A stretch of DNA of 34,173 nt from the NCBI GenBank assembly GCA_903951425.1, contig CAJBBX010000026.1:1-34173 (forward strand). Reading direction: 5' to 3'. Positions 10,214 to 19,600 of the stretch are shown here, one piece after another; within the stretch, counting starts at the first letter, position 1; the number at the start of each line of letters is the position of its first letter. The position numbers were made by a program, and so were the translations under genes. The notes below the pieces were generated by a model that was not told the origin of the DNA, did no database searches, and saw nothing but the letters and a program-made list of their open reading frames with translations. This stretch comes from an uncultured Chthonomonas sp. GTDB lineage: Bacteria; Armatimonadota; Chthonomonadetes; Chthonomonadales; CAJBBX01.

Positions 10214-11013
10214 ACCTACAATATGCCATGATGGGCGCTGTACTCCTGGGCTGCGTGGCGCCGGCCGAAGCCCAGGAAATGGCCGCCGTGACGCAGCACG
10301 ACAGCGGAGCCGTAGAGGTCCGCATACAGGAGATGGCTGGCCAGGCTGCGGCCGACGCCAAGGGGTCGCTGGAGAGGGCGATGCAGGTCTTCGTGACCGC
10401 TTCGTCGTCCGGTGAGGGCCTGCCCGACACCCGCATCACCATCAGCTTTGACAACACCCCGGCCCGCGACGCCCTCCGCAAGGTGTGCGTGGCGGCCAAG
10501 GTGGAGTGCGTGGTGGGCGAGTCGGTGTCCAGGGAAGCGCGGGTCCCCAGGATGTCCTTCACCGACTGCCCGGCCGACGTAGTGATCCATGCGGTGGCTC
10601 GAGCGGCCGGCTCCTCGTGGAGCATCGCCAAGACGGTAGCTGACGGAAAGTCGTCGACCAAGCTCACGTTCCGCAAGGGCATAGGCCACACCATTCCGAT
10701 GCTATCGCTCGGGTCAGACATGGATGCCATAGGCGGCGGCATCGCCCGCGTGGAGGGCATGCCCTGGAGGGTCTTCGCCGGCACCGAACAGAAGCTCTCC
10801 ATCGACTGCCCGTCCTGCGGCAAGAAGGTGACGGTAATGCAGAAGCGGCAGGAGGCCAAGTGCGCCAAGTGCGGCATGGCACTGGAGCCCGATTGGAAGG
10901 TCTGCCCGCATGACGGCGCCAAGCGGCCCGATTTGCCCTCAGGCCCGAAGTTCTGCCCCTACTGCGGCAAGGGCATTCCGCAGCACCACGAGCGCGACAC
11001 CCTCAGGCTGTAG
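10210..11013 (+). CDS. Exported STN-like domain protein with C-terminal zinc ribbons
   Basis: A 267-residue protein beginning with a signal peptide (MNLQYAMMGAVLLGCVAP, predicted cut after AEA). Residues 75-140 look like an STN/secretin short domain: ITISFDNTPARDALRKV, then RVPRMSFTDCPADVVIHAVARAAGSSW, the double strand-helix pattern of FecA- or secretin-type N-domains. The C-terminus has one full zinc ribbon, C200-P-S-C203 with C218-A-K-C221, and a second, incomplete one, C232-P-H-D with C249-P-Y-C252, in which one Cys is replaced. Zinc ribbons are unusual in exported proteins. The ATG overlaps the previous stop, so it is co-translated with the putative anti-sigma protein and may be its partner or sensor. 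Function unknown. Confidence 0.75.
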   Translation: MNLQYAMMGAVLLGCVAPAEAQEMAAVTQHDSGAVEVRIQEMAGQAAADAKGSLERAMQVFVTASSSGEGLPDTRITISFDNTPARDALRKVCVAAKVECVVGESVSREARVPRMSFTDCPADVVIHAVARAAGSSWSIAKTVADGKSSTKLTFRKGIGHTIPMLSLGSDMDAIGGGIARVEGMPWRVFAGTEQKLSIDCPSCGKKVTVMQKRQEAKCAKCGMALEPDWKVCPHDGAKRPDLPSGPKFCPYCGKGIPQHHERDTLRL

Positions 11014-11022
11014 CCATCCCCG

Positions 11023-11053
11023 CCCCGGCGCCCGCACCCCCTGGGCGCCGGGG
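11023..11053 (+). terminator. Perfect 11-bp hairpin closing the sigma-factor unit
   Basis: Arms at 11023-11033 and 11043-11053 are perfect complements (CCCCGGCGCCC and its reverse complement) with a 9-base loop, 10 bases after the stop. It is very GC-rich with no T-run; a Rho-independent terminator of the high-GC type is the best reading. Confidence 0.6.
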
Positions 11054-11138
11054 TCCCGCCCTCAGCAGGCGCTATATAGGCCATTTGGGTGCAGAATATG
11101 GGCGCCACTTCCGCTCCAGACCGCCCACGGAGGGACCC

Positions 11139-14100
11139 ATGCCCGTACGCCTCGCCCTGTGCCTGCTCCTCTTCGCCTCGACCGTCGCCGCCACGGCCCA
11201 GGATTCGCGCCTTGAGCCGCTCCTGAACGGCCTCAACTGGCGCGCTATCGGACCCGCGACAGTCGGTGGCCGCATCAACGACGTTTCGGTTGTTGAGACT
11301 GATCCCGCCACGGCCTACGTGGCCTCAGCCTCGGGCGGGCTATGGAAGACCACCAACGCGGGCACCACCTTCAAGCCCGTCGGCGACACGCTACCCACGC
11401 TGACGATCGGCGCCGTGGCCGTGGCCCCCAGCGACCCCAGTGTAGTCTGGGTCGGCACAGGTGAAGCCAACAACCGGCAGAGCTCCAGTTGGGGCTCCGG
11501 CGTCTTCCGCTCTACCGACGGCGGCGAGACCTGGATCGCCCTGGGCCTCGAGGCCACGCACCACATCCAGCGCGTCGTGGTAGACCCCCGCAACGCCGAT
11601 GTGGCATACGTGGCGGCGGTCGGCAAGCTCTGGGGACCGAACCCCGAGCGGGGCCTCTACCGCACGACCGACGGAGGGAAGAGCTGGACCAAGCCGCTCT
11701 ACGTCGATGCGGACACGGGCTGCACGGAGATCGTTCTCGACCCCTCCAACCCGAGCACGCTCTACGCTGCTATGTACCAACGCCGCCGGACCGCTTACGG
11801 CTTCACCGGAGCGGGACCGGGTAGCGGCCTCTTCAAGTCCACCGACGCGGGCGCCACCTGGACGAAGCTGGAGGCGGGTCTGCCCAAGGGCCCCCTGGGC
11901 CGCATCGGCCTGGCCGTGAGCCGCAAGGCGCCGCAGACAGTCTACGCGACCGTGGAGGCGAACGAGGGCGGCGTCTACCGGTCCGATGACAGCGGAGCCA
12001 CCTGGCGCCGCATGTCCGAGACCAACCCGCGGCCCATGTACTTCAGCCAGATCCGCGTGGACCCGAACGACACCGAGAAGCTCTGGCTGGCGGGCGTTTC
12101 ATTCGCTAGTTCCAGCGACGGCGGCAAGACCTGGCGCAGCGAATCGAGCGCCCGCATCCACGCCGACATCCACGCGATCTGGATCGACCCGCGCGACTCG
12201 CGCCACCTGCTCGTTGGCTGCGACGGCGGCCTCCATTGGAGCCATGACGGCGGCAAGACCTACGACATGATCGCCACACTGCCGCTCTCGCAGTTCTATG
12301 GCGTGGGGTTCGACTTCTCCAAGCCCTACCGCGTAGCGGGCGGCCTGCAGGATAACGGCTCCTGGATCGGGCCCAGCAGTTCCCGCAACACGGCAGGCAT
12401 CGGCAATGCCGACTGGAAGAACCTGAACGGCGGCGACGGCTTCCAGGCCGCGCTGGACCCGACCGATCCGTCGGTCGTCTACGTCGAGTCCCAGAACGGC
12501 AACGCCGTCCGCGTGAACCCCTTCACCGGCGAGAGCCGCTCCGTGCGACCGCGGGCCGAGGGCGGTGAGGCCCTGCGATTCGACTGGAACACGCCGATCC
12601 TGATCTCGCCTCACAATCCCAGGCGGCTCTACATCGGCGGCAACCGGCTCTTCATCTCGGATGACCGCGGCGCCTCCTGGCGGCGAACCGGCGACCTGAC
12701 GACCCAGCCCGACCTGAAGAAGATGCCGATCATGGGCCAGACCTACGGGACGAAGGGCTACCCGTTCCAGGACATCCCGTCGGACTACGGCCAGATCGTG
12801 ACGCTGACTGAGTCGCCCTGCGAGCGCGGCGTCATCTACGCGGGCACGGACGACGGCAACCTTCAGGTCTCGCGCGATGACGGGAAGAGCTGGGCCAACG
12901 TGGCGGGCCGCGTGCCGGGGCTTCGCGCCGGCGCCTATGTGAGCAAGGTTCACGCCTCGCCGCACGCCCGGGGCCGCGTCTATGCCTCGTTCGACAATCA
13001 CCGATCCGGCGACTTCACGGCCTACGCCTACGTCAGCGACGACTACGGCGCGACCTGGCGCTCCATCGGCGCCGGGCTTACGCCGGACACCACGGTGAGC
13101 GTGGTGCGCGACCACCCGCGCAACCCCGACGTGCTCTTCATGGGCACCGAGCGGGGCGCATGGGTCTCCATCGACCGAGGCGCCCGCTGGACCCGCTTCC
13201 CCGCCCCGTTGCCGGCGCTCCGCGTCGACGACCTGCAGGTCCATCCGCGCGACAACGACCTGATCCTGGCCACCCACGCCCGAGGCATCTGGATACTCGA
13301 CGACATTGCCGCGCTGGAGCAGGCCGCCGTAGCCGCGTCGGCGCCGGTGTTCAAGCTGCTCACACCCAAGCCGGCGATCACCTACCGGATGTCGTTCAGC
13401 CAGTTCGGCGCGGGCAACCGGGTCTTTGCCGGACCCAACGCCCCACAGGCCGGCATGATCCGCTATGTGGTCGGCAAGGGCTACGACGGCAAGGGCCCCG
13501 AGGAGATGCGCATCACCACCCGGAAGGGCGAACTGGTGCGCAAGATGACGCTGATCCCCACCGAGGCAGGCCTCAACCGCGTGACCTGGGACCTGCGGTG
13601 GGCGGCGGCGGCGGTGGAGGGAGCGACGCAGCGCAGGGCTCCGGTCGCCGCACCGGCCCGGCCCGCCGCAGGGCAGGCGCGACAGGCGCAGGGCCGCCGC
13701 ACACAGGGCTCCGGCGCACGCACCTACGGCTCGACGCGCGGACCGCGCGTGCTGCCCGGCGCCTACGTCGTCCACCTCCGGCTCGGCGCCGAGGAGCAGA
13801 CGGCCGAAATCACGGTGGAGGACGACCCGTTCGTCAGCGCGTCGACGGCCGACCGGAGACGCCACTTCGAGGCCATCCGGGACCTGTCGCTGGCGGCCGC
13901 GCAGGCCTCCTACGCGGGCAGTGTCAGCACGCGACTCACCGCTCCGCTCAAGGCGCTGAAGGAGGGCGAGGCATTCAAGACGGCGCCGGAGGCCCAGCGC
14001 AAGGCGGTCGCGGCGTACGACGCCGCCCTGACGGCGCTAACGGCCGGGCTGCGCGACCAGGCCCCGGCAGAGGCCGACCGCCCCGGTGAGGGCGAGGCTC

Positions 14101-14402
14101 CAGCGCGGCCTGCTCCCGGCGCGGTAGCTCCGACGATCGGCAGCCGCGTCTCGCAGCTCTCCAGCGCCATCGACGCCTTTACCGAGACGCCGGTCCGCTC
14201 GCACCTCGAGCAGGCACGGACCCTCACGGCCCGCGCCTCGGCGCTCTACCGTTCGGCACGACGCCTGGCAGGTCCTGACCTGGAGCGGCTGAACAAGCTG
14301 CTGGCCGCGGCCAAGCTGCCGCCCCTGCAGCCCGCACAGGATGACTTCGCGGCGGCGGGAGGCGACGGGTTCGTGGCGGAGGAGGTCGGCGAGGCCGAGT
14401 AG
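11139..14402 (+). CDS. Exported BNR/VPS10-type beta-propeller protein
   Basis: A 1087-residue exported protein of the sortilin/VPS10-like, BNR-repeat family often annotated as a glycosyl hydrolase. It has a signal peptide (MPVRLALCLLLFASTVAATAQ) and WRAIGPATVGGRI, the usual opening. About eleven Asp-box-like repeats follow across residues 60-720, such as STDGGETW, TTDGGKSW, STDAGATW, SSDGGKTW, SDDRGASW and SDDYGATW, consistent with one or two propellers. ATHARGIWILDD ends the propeller part. The C-terminal part has the GLNRVTWDLRW and VLPGAYVVHLRLG beta-sandwich segments, interrupted by a low-complexity Ala/Arg/Gln linker near residue 850, then a helical tail. ATG 11139 is chosen for its GGAGGG site and signal peptide. 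No sialidase-type catalytic set is recognisable, so a binding or peptidase-associated role is as likely as hydrolysis. Confidence 0.88.
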   Translation: MPVRLALCLLLFASTVAATAQDSRLEPLLNGLNWRAIGPATVGGRINDVSVVETDPATAYVASASGGLWKTTNAGTTFKPVGDTLPTLTIGAVAVAPSDPSVVWVGTGEANNRQSSSWGSGVFRSTDGGETWIALGLEATHHIQRVVVDPRNADVAYVAAVGKLWGPNPERGLYRTTDGGKSWTKPLYVDADTGCTEIVLDPSNPSTLYAAMYQRRRTAYGFTGAGPGSGLFKSTDAGATWTKLEAGLPKGPLGRIGLAVSRKAPQTVYATVEANEGGVYRSDDSGATWRRMSETNPRPMYFSQIRVDPNDTEKLWLAGVSFASSSDGGKTWRSESSARIHADIHAIWIDPRDSRHLLVGCDGGLHWSHDGGKTYDMIATLPLSQFYGVGFDFSKPYRVAGGLQDNGSWIGPSSSRNTAGIGNADWKNLNGGDGFQAALDPTDPSVVYVESQNGNAVRVNPFTGESRSVRPRAEGGEALRFDWNTPILISPHNPRRLYIGGNRLFISDDRGASWRRTGDLTTQPDLKKMPIMGQTYGTKGYPFQDIPSDYGQIVTLTESPCERGVIYAGTDDGNLQVSRDDGKSWANVAGRVPGLRAGAYVSKVHASPHARGRVYASFDNHRSGDFTAYAYVSDDYGATWRSIGAGLTPDTTVSVVRDHPRNPDVLFMGTERGAWVSIDRGARWTRFPAPLPALRVDDLQVHPRDNDLILATHARGIWILDDIAALEQAAVAASAPVFKLLTPKPAITYRMSFSQFGAGNRVFAGPNAPQAGMIRYVVGKGYDGKGPEEMRITTRKGELVRKMTLIPTEAGLNRVTWDLRWAAAAVEGATQRRAPVAAPARPAAGQARQAQGRRTQGSGARTYGSTRGPRVLPGAYVVHLRLGAEEQTAEITVEDDPFVSASTADRRRHFEAIRDLSLAAAQASYAGSVSTRLTAPLKALKEGEAFKTAPEAQRKAVAAYDAALTALTAGLRDQAPAEADRPGEGEAPARPAPGAVAPTIGSRVSQLSSAIDAFTETPVRSHLEQARTLTARASALYRSARRLAGPDLERLNKLLAAAKLPPLQPAQDDFAAAGGDGFVAEEVGEAE

Positions 14403-14481
14403 GCAGTCCGCTCCAGCCCATACGGGCCAACATGGGGCGTCTCGGCAGGAGCCGGGGCGCCCCGCGGCGTATCTTGGCGGC

Positions 14482-16626
14482 ATGAGACACTTACTTACTG
14501 CGGCCCTCGCCGCGGCAGCGCTACAGACCACGGGGAGCCTCACCATGGACGATCCGCTCCAGATCAGAGAGCGCACCTGCTTCCAGACCGGAAGCGCCTA
14601 CACCGACGCCGCCAACCTGCGCTCCGACGTGGCCATCTGCTACGGGATCGACCCCGGCCTGCCCGCGCGGATCGCCACGTGGCGCGAGCGCGGCTACCGC
14701 ATCCATGTGATGACCGGCGTCTCGTGGGGGCAGTACCAGGACTACCTCTACGGCCGCTTCGACGGCGAGAACCACGAGGACCAGGCGCAAACCGACCGCG
14801 CGGGCAACAAGATCAGCCACGGCGGCGATGTCTACTATATGTGCCCCGGCGAGACCTACGGCAAGTTCCTCTGCGTTGGCGTGAAGCGAGCGCTGGAGGC
14901 CGGAGCCGAGGCGATCCACCTGGAGGAGCCCGAGTTCTGGGTGCGCGGCGGCTACTCCGAGGGCTTCAAGCGCGAGTGGCAGTCCTACTACAAGGAGCCG
15001 TGGCAGGCGCCCCACGCCAGCCCGGACGCCCAGTGGCGCGCCTCCAAGCTGAAGTACTACCTCTACCGCCGGGCGCTTCAGCAGGTATTCAGCTTTATCC
15101 AGGCCTGGAACAAGGAGCACGGCAAGAAGGTGCGCTGCTACGTGCCCACGCACAGCCTCATCAACTACGCGCACTGGCGCATCGTCAGCCCCGAGAGCAG
15201 CCTGGCGCGGATCGAGGGTTGCGACGGCTACATCGCGCAGGTATGGACCGGCACGGCGCGCACCGCCACCATGTATCGCGGCAAGCGCAAGGAGCGGACC
15301 TTCGAGGCGGCCTTCCTCGAGTACGGCTCGATGCAGAACCTGGTCCGCGCCACGAACCGGACGGTCTGGTACCTGAACGACCCGGTTGAGGACAACCCCG
15401 GCTACGACTGGGCCGACTACAAGGTGAACTGGGAGTCGACGCTCACCGCCTCGCTCCTGCAGCCCGAGGTCTGGCAGTACGAGGTCGCCCCGTGGCCCGA
15501 GCGCGTCTTCAGCGGCCGGTACCCCAGCAAGGCCGACCGGAACGTCCGCGAGGCAATCCCGGCCGGCTACGCCACCGAGCTGCAGACCGTCTTCTCGGCG
15601 CTCAACGACATGGATCAGAAGCTCGTGAAGTGGGAGTGCGGAACGCAGGGCATCGGCGTCGCCGTCAGCGACACGCTCATGTTCCAGCGCGGCGACCCCA
15701 AGCCCAGCGACCCGCACCTCTCCAACTTCTACGGGCTGGCGATGCCGTTCGTGAAGCGCGGCATCCCGGTGGAACCGGTCCAACTCGAGAACGCGACCAT
15801 CCCCGGCTGCCTGGACCGGTTGCGCGTGATGCTCCTCACCTACCACGGGCAGAAGCCGCCGACGCCGGAGATCCACACCGCCCTCGCCGAGTGGGTGCGC
15901 AAGGGCGGCGCGTTGGTGGTCTGGGACGACGACAGCGACCCCTTCAACGCTGTCCGCGAGTGGTGGAACTCTGACGGCAAGGCCTACGCCACACCCAGGC
16001 TCCACCTCTTCGAGGCGTTGGGCCTGCCGGCAGACGCCGCCGAGGGCACGCACCGTGTCGGCAAGGGCGTGGTGGTCTACCGCGCGGCGAGCCCGTCGGC
16101 TCCCGCCTACGCAGCCGCGGGCGACGCCGACGTGGTGGCCGTGGTGCGGAAGGCCGCCTCCGCCGTGCGGCTGCGCTGGCGCGAGACGAACCACCTCGTG
16201 CTGCGGCGCGGGCCTTACGTCGTGGCGGCGGGCCTCGACGAGACGATCGATGGCGCGCCCCGGACGTTGGAAGGGCGGCTGGTCGACCTCTTCGACCCGC
16301 AACTCGCCCTGCGCCGGAAGGTGATGCTGAAGCCGGGGGCGCGCCACCTGCTCTACGACCTCGACGCCTCTGCCGGCACAGGGCTCAAGCTTGTGGCGGC
16401 GGGCTGCAAGGCCCTGCCGGAGAAGGTCGGCCTGCGCGGTGGGACGTGGCTCGTGGAGGGCATCGCGCAGACGCAGGGCGTTGTCCTGCTCCGCTGCCCG
16501 AGCCGACCGGCGTCGGTCGCGCTGGGGTCGGACCCATCCGAGTGGCGGTACGACGCCAAAGAGCGGCTGCTCTGGGTGGCCTTCGCCAACACGGCGCGTC
16601 CGCGCAAACTGCAGGTGGAGCTCTAG
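14482..16626 (+). CDS. Exported TIM-barrel / amidotransferase-like protein, putative glycoside hydrolase
   Basis: A 714-residue protein with a short signal peptide (MRHLLTAALAAAALQT). Residues 40-400 look like a TIM barrel of the kind in beta-galactosidase-like enzymes: YRIHVMTGVSWGQY, AIHLEEPEFW (Glu148, Glu149, Glu151 as possible acid/base), VRCYVPTHSLINYA, YIAQVWTG and WYLNDPVED. Residues 415-495 resemble the class I amidotransferase-like trimerisation domain: FYGLAMPFVKRGIPVEPVQLE ends a strand-helix, then RVMLLTYHGQKPP, LAEWVRKGGALVVWDDDSDP. A beta-sandwich tail follows. ATG 14482 is preferred to the longer open frame because it starts the signal peptide. It lies 79 bases after the propeller gene and 9 bases before the fusion gene, so it is probably co-transcribed with the latter. 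Substrate unknown; no GH family number can be assigned by eye. Confidence 0.75.
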   Translation: MRHLLTAALAAAALQTTGSLTMDDPLQIRERTCFQTGSAYTDAANLRSDVAICYGIDPGLPARIATWRERGYRIHVMTGVSWGQYQDYLYGRFDGENHEDQAQTDRAGNKISHGGDVYYMCPGETYGKFLCVGVKRALEAGAEAIHLEEPEFWVRGGYSEGFKREWQSYYKEPWQAPHASPDAQWRASKLKYYLYRRALQQVFSFIQAWNKEHGKKVRCYVPTHSLINYAHWRIVSPESSLARIEGCDGYIAQVWTGTARTATMYRGKRKERTFEAAFLEYGSMQNLVRATNRTVWYLNDPVEDNPGYDWADYKVNWESTLTASLLQPEVWQYEVAPWPERVFSGRYPSKADRNVREAIPAGYATELQTVFSALNDMDQKLVKWECGTQGIGVAVSDTLMFQRGDPKPSDPHLSNFYGLAMPFVKRGIPVEPVQLENATIPGCLDRLRVMLLTYHGQKPPTPEIHTALAEWVRKGGALVVWDDDSDPFNAVREWWNSDGKAYATPRLHLFEALGLPADAAEGTHRVGKGVVVYRAASPSAPAYAAAGDADVVAVVRKAASAVRLRWRETNHLVLRRGPYVVAAGLDETIDGAPRTLEGRLVDLFDPQLALRRKVMLKPGARHLLYDLDASAGTGLKLVAAGCKALPEKVGLRGGTWLVEGIAQTQGVVLLRCPSRPASVALGSDPSEWRYDAKERLLWVAFANTARPRKLQVEL

Positions 16627-16635
16627 CGCGCCCGG

Positions 16636-19600
16636 ATGAAGCCATCGCGCCTCGGAACACATCGGGTGGCCAGGGCGGCAGCCTGCCTGGCCGCCCTGGC
16701 CCCGTTGCTGCTGCTCGGGGGCATGAGCCGCCGGCAGGATCCGCCACGACTCCCGGCCACGGGGCAGGCCGACTTCAGCATGACGGCCTTGATACGCACC
16801 ACGCAAGGCGGCGTCATCGTCTCGCGGTCGGCGCAGTCTGGCCCGTGGGCCTGCGGTGGCAAGGCCTGGTTCGTCCGGAACGGCGTACTGGGCTTCGACA
16901 CGGGCTGCATCGCGGTGGTTGCCGGACGCATGCCGGTGGCCGACGGCCAGTGGCGCCGGGTGGGCGTGGCCTACTCCCACGCGGCCTCCACGGCGACCTT
17001 CTACATCGACGGCCGCCTCGATGCGCAGGTGAGCCTCGGGAGCAACCCCGACGTGGAGGGCGATATCCTGCGTCTGGGCGCCGCCGCGCAGGGGCTTGCC
17101 GGGCCCAACGGCTTCGTGGGCGACCTCGACGAGGTGGCGCTCTACTCCCGCGCCCTGAGCCCGGAGGAAATGGCCCGCACTGACCTGCCGCAGCCGGACG
17201 CGCTCTGGACGCTGGACGGCTCGGGTGCCGACGTATCGGGCAAGCACGCCCTGCAGGTGCGCGGAGGCACGTTTGTGCCGGGCATGCGCGGCCGCGCCCT
17301 GCACTGCGACGGCGCCACCGAGGCGGCCGATATCGACCCGCTGGACGAGGCCCGCGCCCGCTTCGCGCTGGTGAACCTGGGCGCGGCGCGACTGGCCGTG
17401 GCGGACATGCGGAAGGAGTTCGGCGCGCGCCTGCCCGGCGGCGACGCCATGGCGGCCAGGCTCGCCGAGGCAGAGCGGAGCGCCCGGTCGGTCGCGGCAC
17501 GCCTCGCCAGGGGCGACGCAGATCTGCTCCCTGAGATCGAGCGGCTCCTGGCCCTGCAGCGCTCGGCCCTGCTCGCCAATCCTTTGCTGGACTGCGACAA
17601 GCTCCTGCTCGTCCGGCGCGGCGCGGGCAACCTGGGCCTCGTGCAGAACTGGGAAAGCAACTCGTCACTGCCGCGGTCGGGCTTCGACAACGAGGTCGCC
17701 ATCCTCACCGGCCTGCGTGGCGAACCCAAGCTCACCACGCTCTACAAGCCCGACGGCGGGCGCTTCGTGGGCGACCTCGACCTCCATTGGGACGCCCGGC
17801 GGCTCCTCTTCTCCATGCCCGGCGAGGACGGCCGCTGGCAGGTGTTCGAGAAGCGCTTGGACGGAACGCCGGCGGCGCAACTCGGGCTCATCGACCAGCC
17901 ACTGGTCGACAACTACGACGCCTGCTACCTACCCGACGGCGACGTGCTCTTCACCTCCACGGCGCCCTTCGTGGGGGTCCCCTGCGTCACCGGCGCGTCG
18001 CACGTCTCCAACATCTACCGCACCGAGAAGGGCCGCATCCGGCGCCTGACCTTCGAGCAGGACCACGACTGGTGCCCCACCGTGATGGCCGACGGCCGCA
18101 TCCTCTACCTGCGGTGGGAATATACCGACATCCCCCACTTCGCGTCGCGCATCCTCTTCACCATGAACCCGGACGGCACGCAGCAGGCGGCCCACTACGG
18201 CAGCAACTCCTACTGGCCCAACGCGCTCTTCTACGCCCGGACCATACCGGGGAATGCGACGCAGTTCGCCGCCATCGTGGGAGGGCACCACGACGTGCCA
18301 CGCATGGGAGAGCTGACGCTCTTCGACACCGCCCTGGGCCGCCACGAGGCCGCTGGAGCCGTGCAGCGCATACCCGGCCGGGGCAAGAGTGTCGTTCCCA
18401 TCATCCGCGACGAGTTGGTGGCGCCGAGTTGGCCCAAGTTCCTCCACCCCTGGCCGCTCAGCGCCAGGTACTTCCTCGTGGCGGCCAAGCCCACGCCCGC
18501 CTCGTCGTGGGGCATCTACCTGGCCGACGTGTTCGACAACCTGACGCTGATCGCCGAGGCGCCCGGCAGCGCACTGCTGGAGCCGATCCCCGTGGAGCGC
18601 AGGCCCGTGCCGCCGGCCATCCCTGCGCGGACCCGCCCCGGAGCCGCCGAGGCCGACGTGAGCATCACCGATATCTACCGTGGCCCCGGTTTGGCCGGCG
18701 TGCCGCGCGGAACCGTGACGCAACTGCGGCTCTTCAGCTACCAGTTCGCCTACCACGGCATGGGCGGGCAGATCAACCGAGTCGGGCTCGACGGGCCGTG
18801 GGACGTCAAGCGCATCCTGGGCACCGTGCCCGTAGCGCCCGACGGCTCGGCTCACTTCACCGTCCCGGCCAACACGCCTATTTCCATGCAGCCGCTGGAC
18901 GCCGAGGGCAAGGCCCTGCAACTCATGCGGAGCTGGATGACCGCCATGCCCGGCGAGCGGGTCCACTGCACCGGGTGCCATGAGCCGCAGAACGCAGCGG
19001 GCATCAACCGCCCCGCCGGGCGCGCATACCAGGCTCCGGACAAGATACGCCCCTGGTACGGCCCTGCGCGGGGTTTCAGCTTCCGGCGCGAGGTGCAGCC
19101 TGTCCTGGACCGCTACTGCGTGAGCTGCCACGACGGGCGGCCGGGGACCTCGGCGCCCAACCTGGCGGACGCTCCGGACGTCAGCGCGCCGGGGTCCGAC
19201 GCCGGATACCGCGGCGGCTCGCACTTCCCGCCCTCCTACCTGGCCCTGCGCTCCCATGTCCGGGGCCACACCATCGAGAGCGACCTGCACCTGCTGACGC
19301 CCGGCGAGTTCCACGCCGACACCACGCGGCTCGTACGGATGCTACAAGGCGGCCACGCGGGCGTCAGGCTGAGCCGCGAGGCGTGGGACCGGATCATCAC
19401 GTGGATTGACCTGAACACGCCCGCCCACGGCTCCTGGCGCGAGATCGTAGGCGACGGCAAGGTGAACGCCCAGCGCGCCCTGCGCCGCCGTATGGACGCC
19501 CTCTATGCCGGCGCCGACCTCGACCCCGAGGCCGATGCCGACCTGCCGCGGGCGATCCTCGACCGGAACAGCGCGGCGAGCGCCTTGGCAGCTCCGAGCC

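Noticed and set aside
12099-13865. 588-codon minus-strand frame within the BNR/VPS10 gene
   Set aside because: Mirror of the Asp-box repeats; composition typical of antisense frames.
14521-17304. Very long open frame on the minus strand (over 900 codons)
   Set aside because: It is antisense to two well-supported genes, is rich in Val, Arg, His and Gly as expected for a mirror frame in high-GC DNA, and shows no family motif.
17929-19314. 461-codon minus-strand frame within the HZS-like fusion gene
   Set aside because: Antisense to the propeller and haem motifs, which establish the plus strand as coding.
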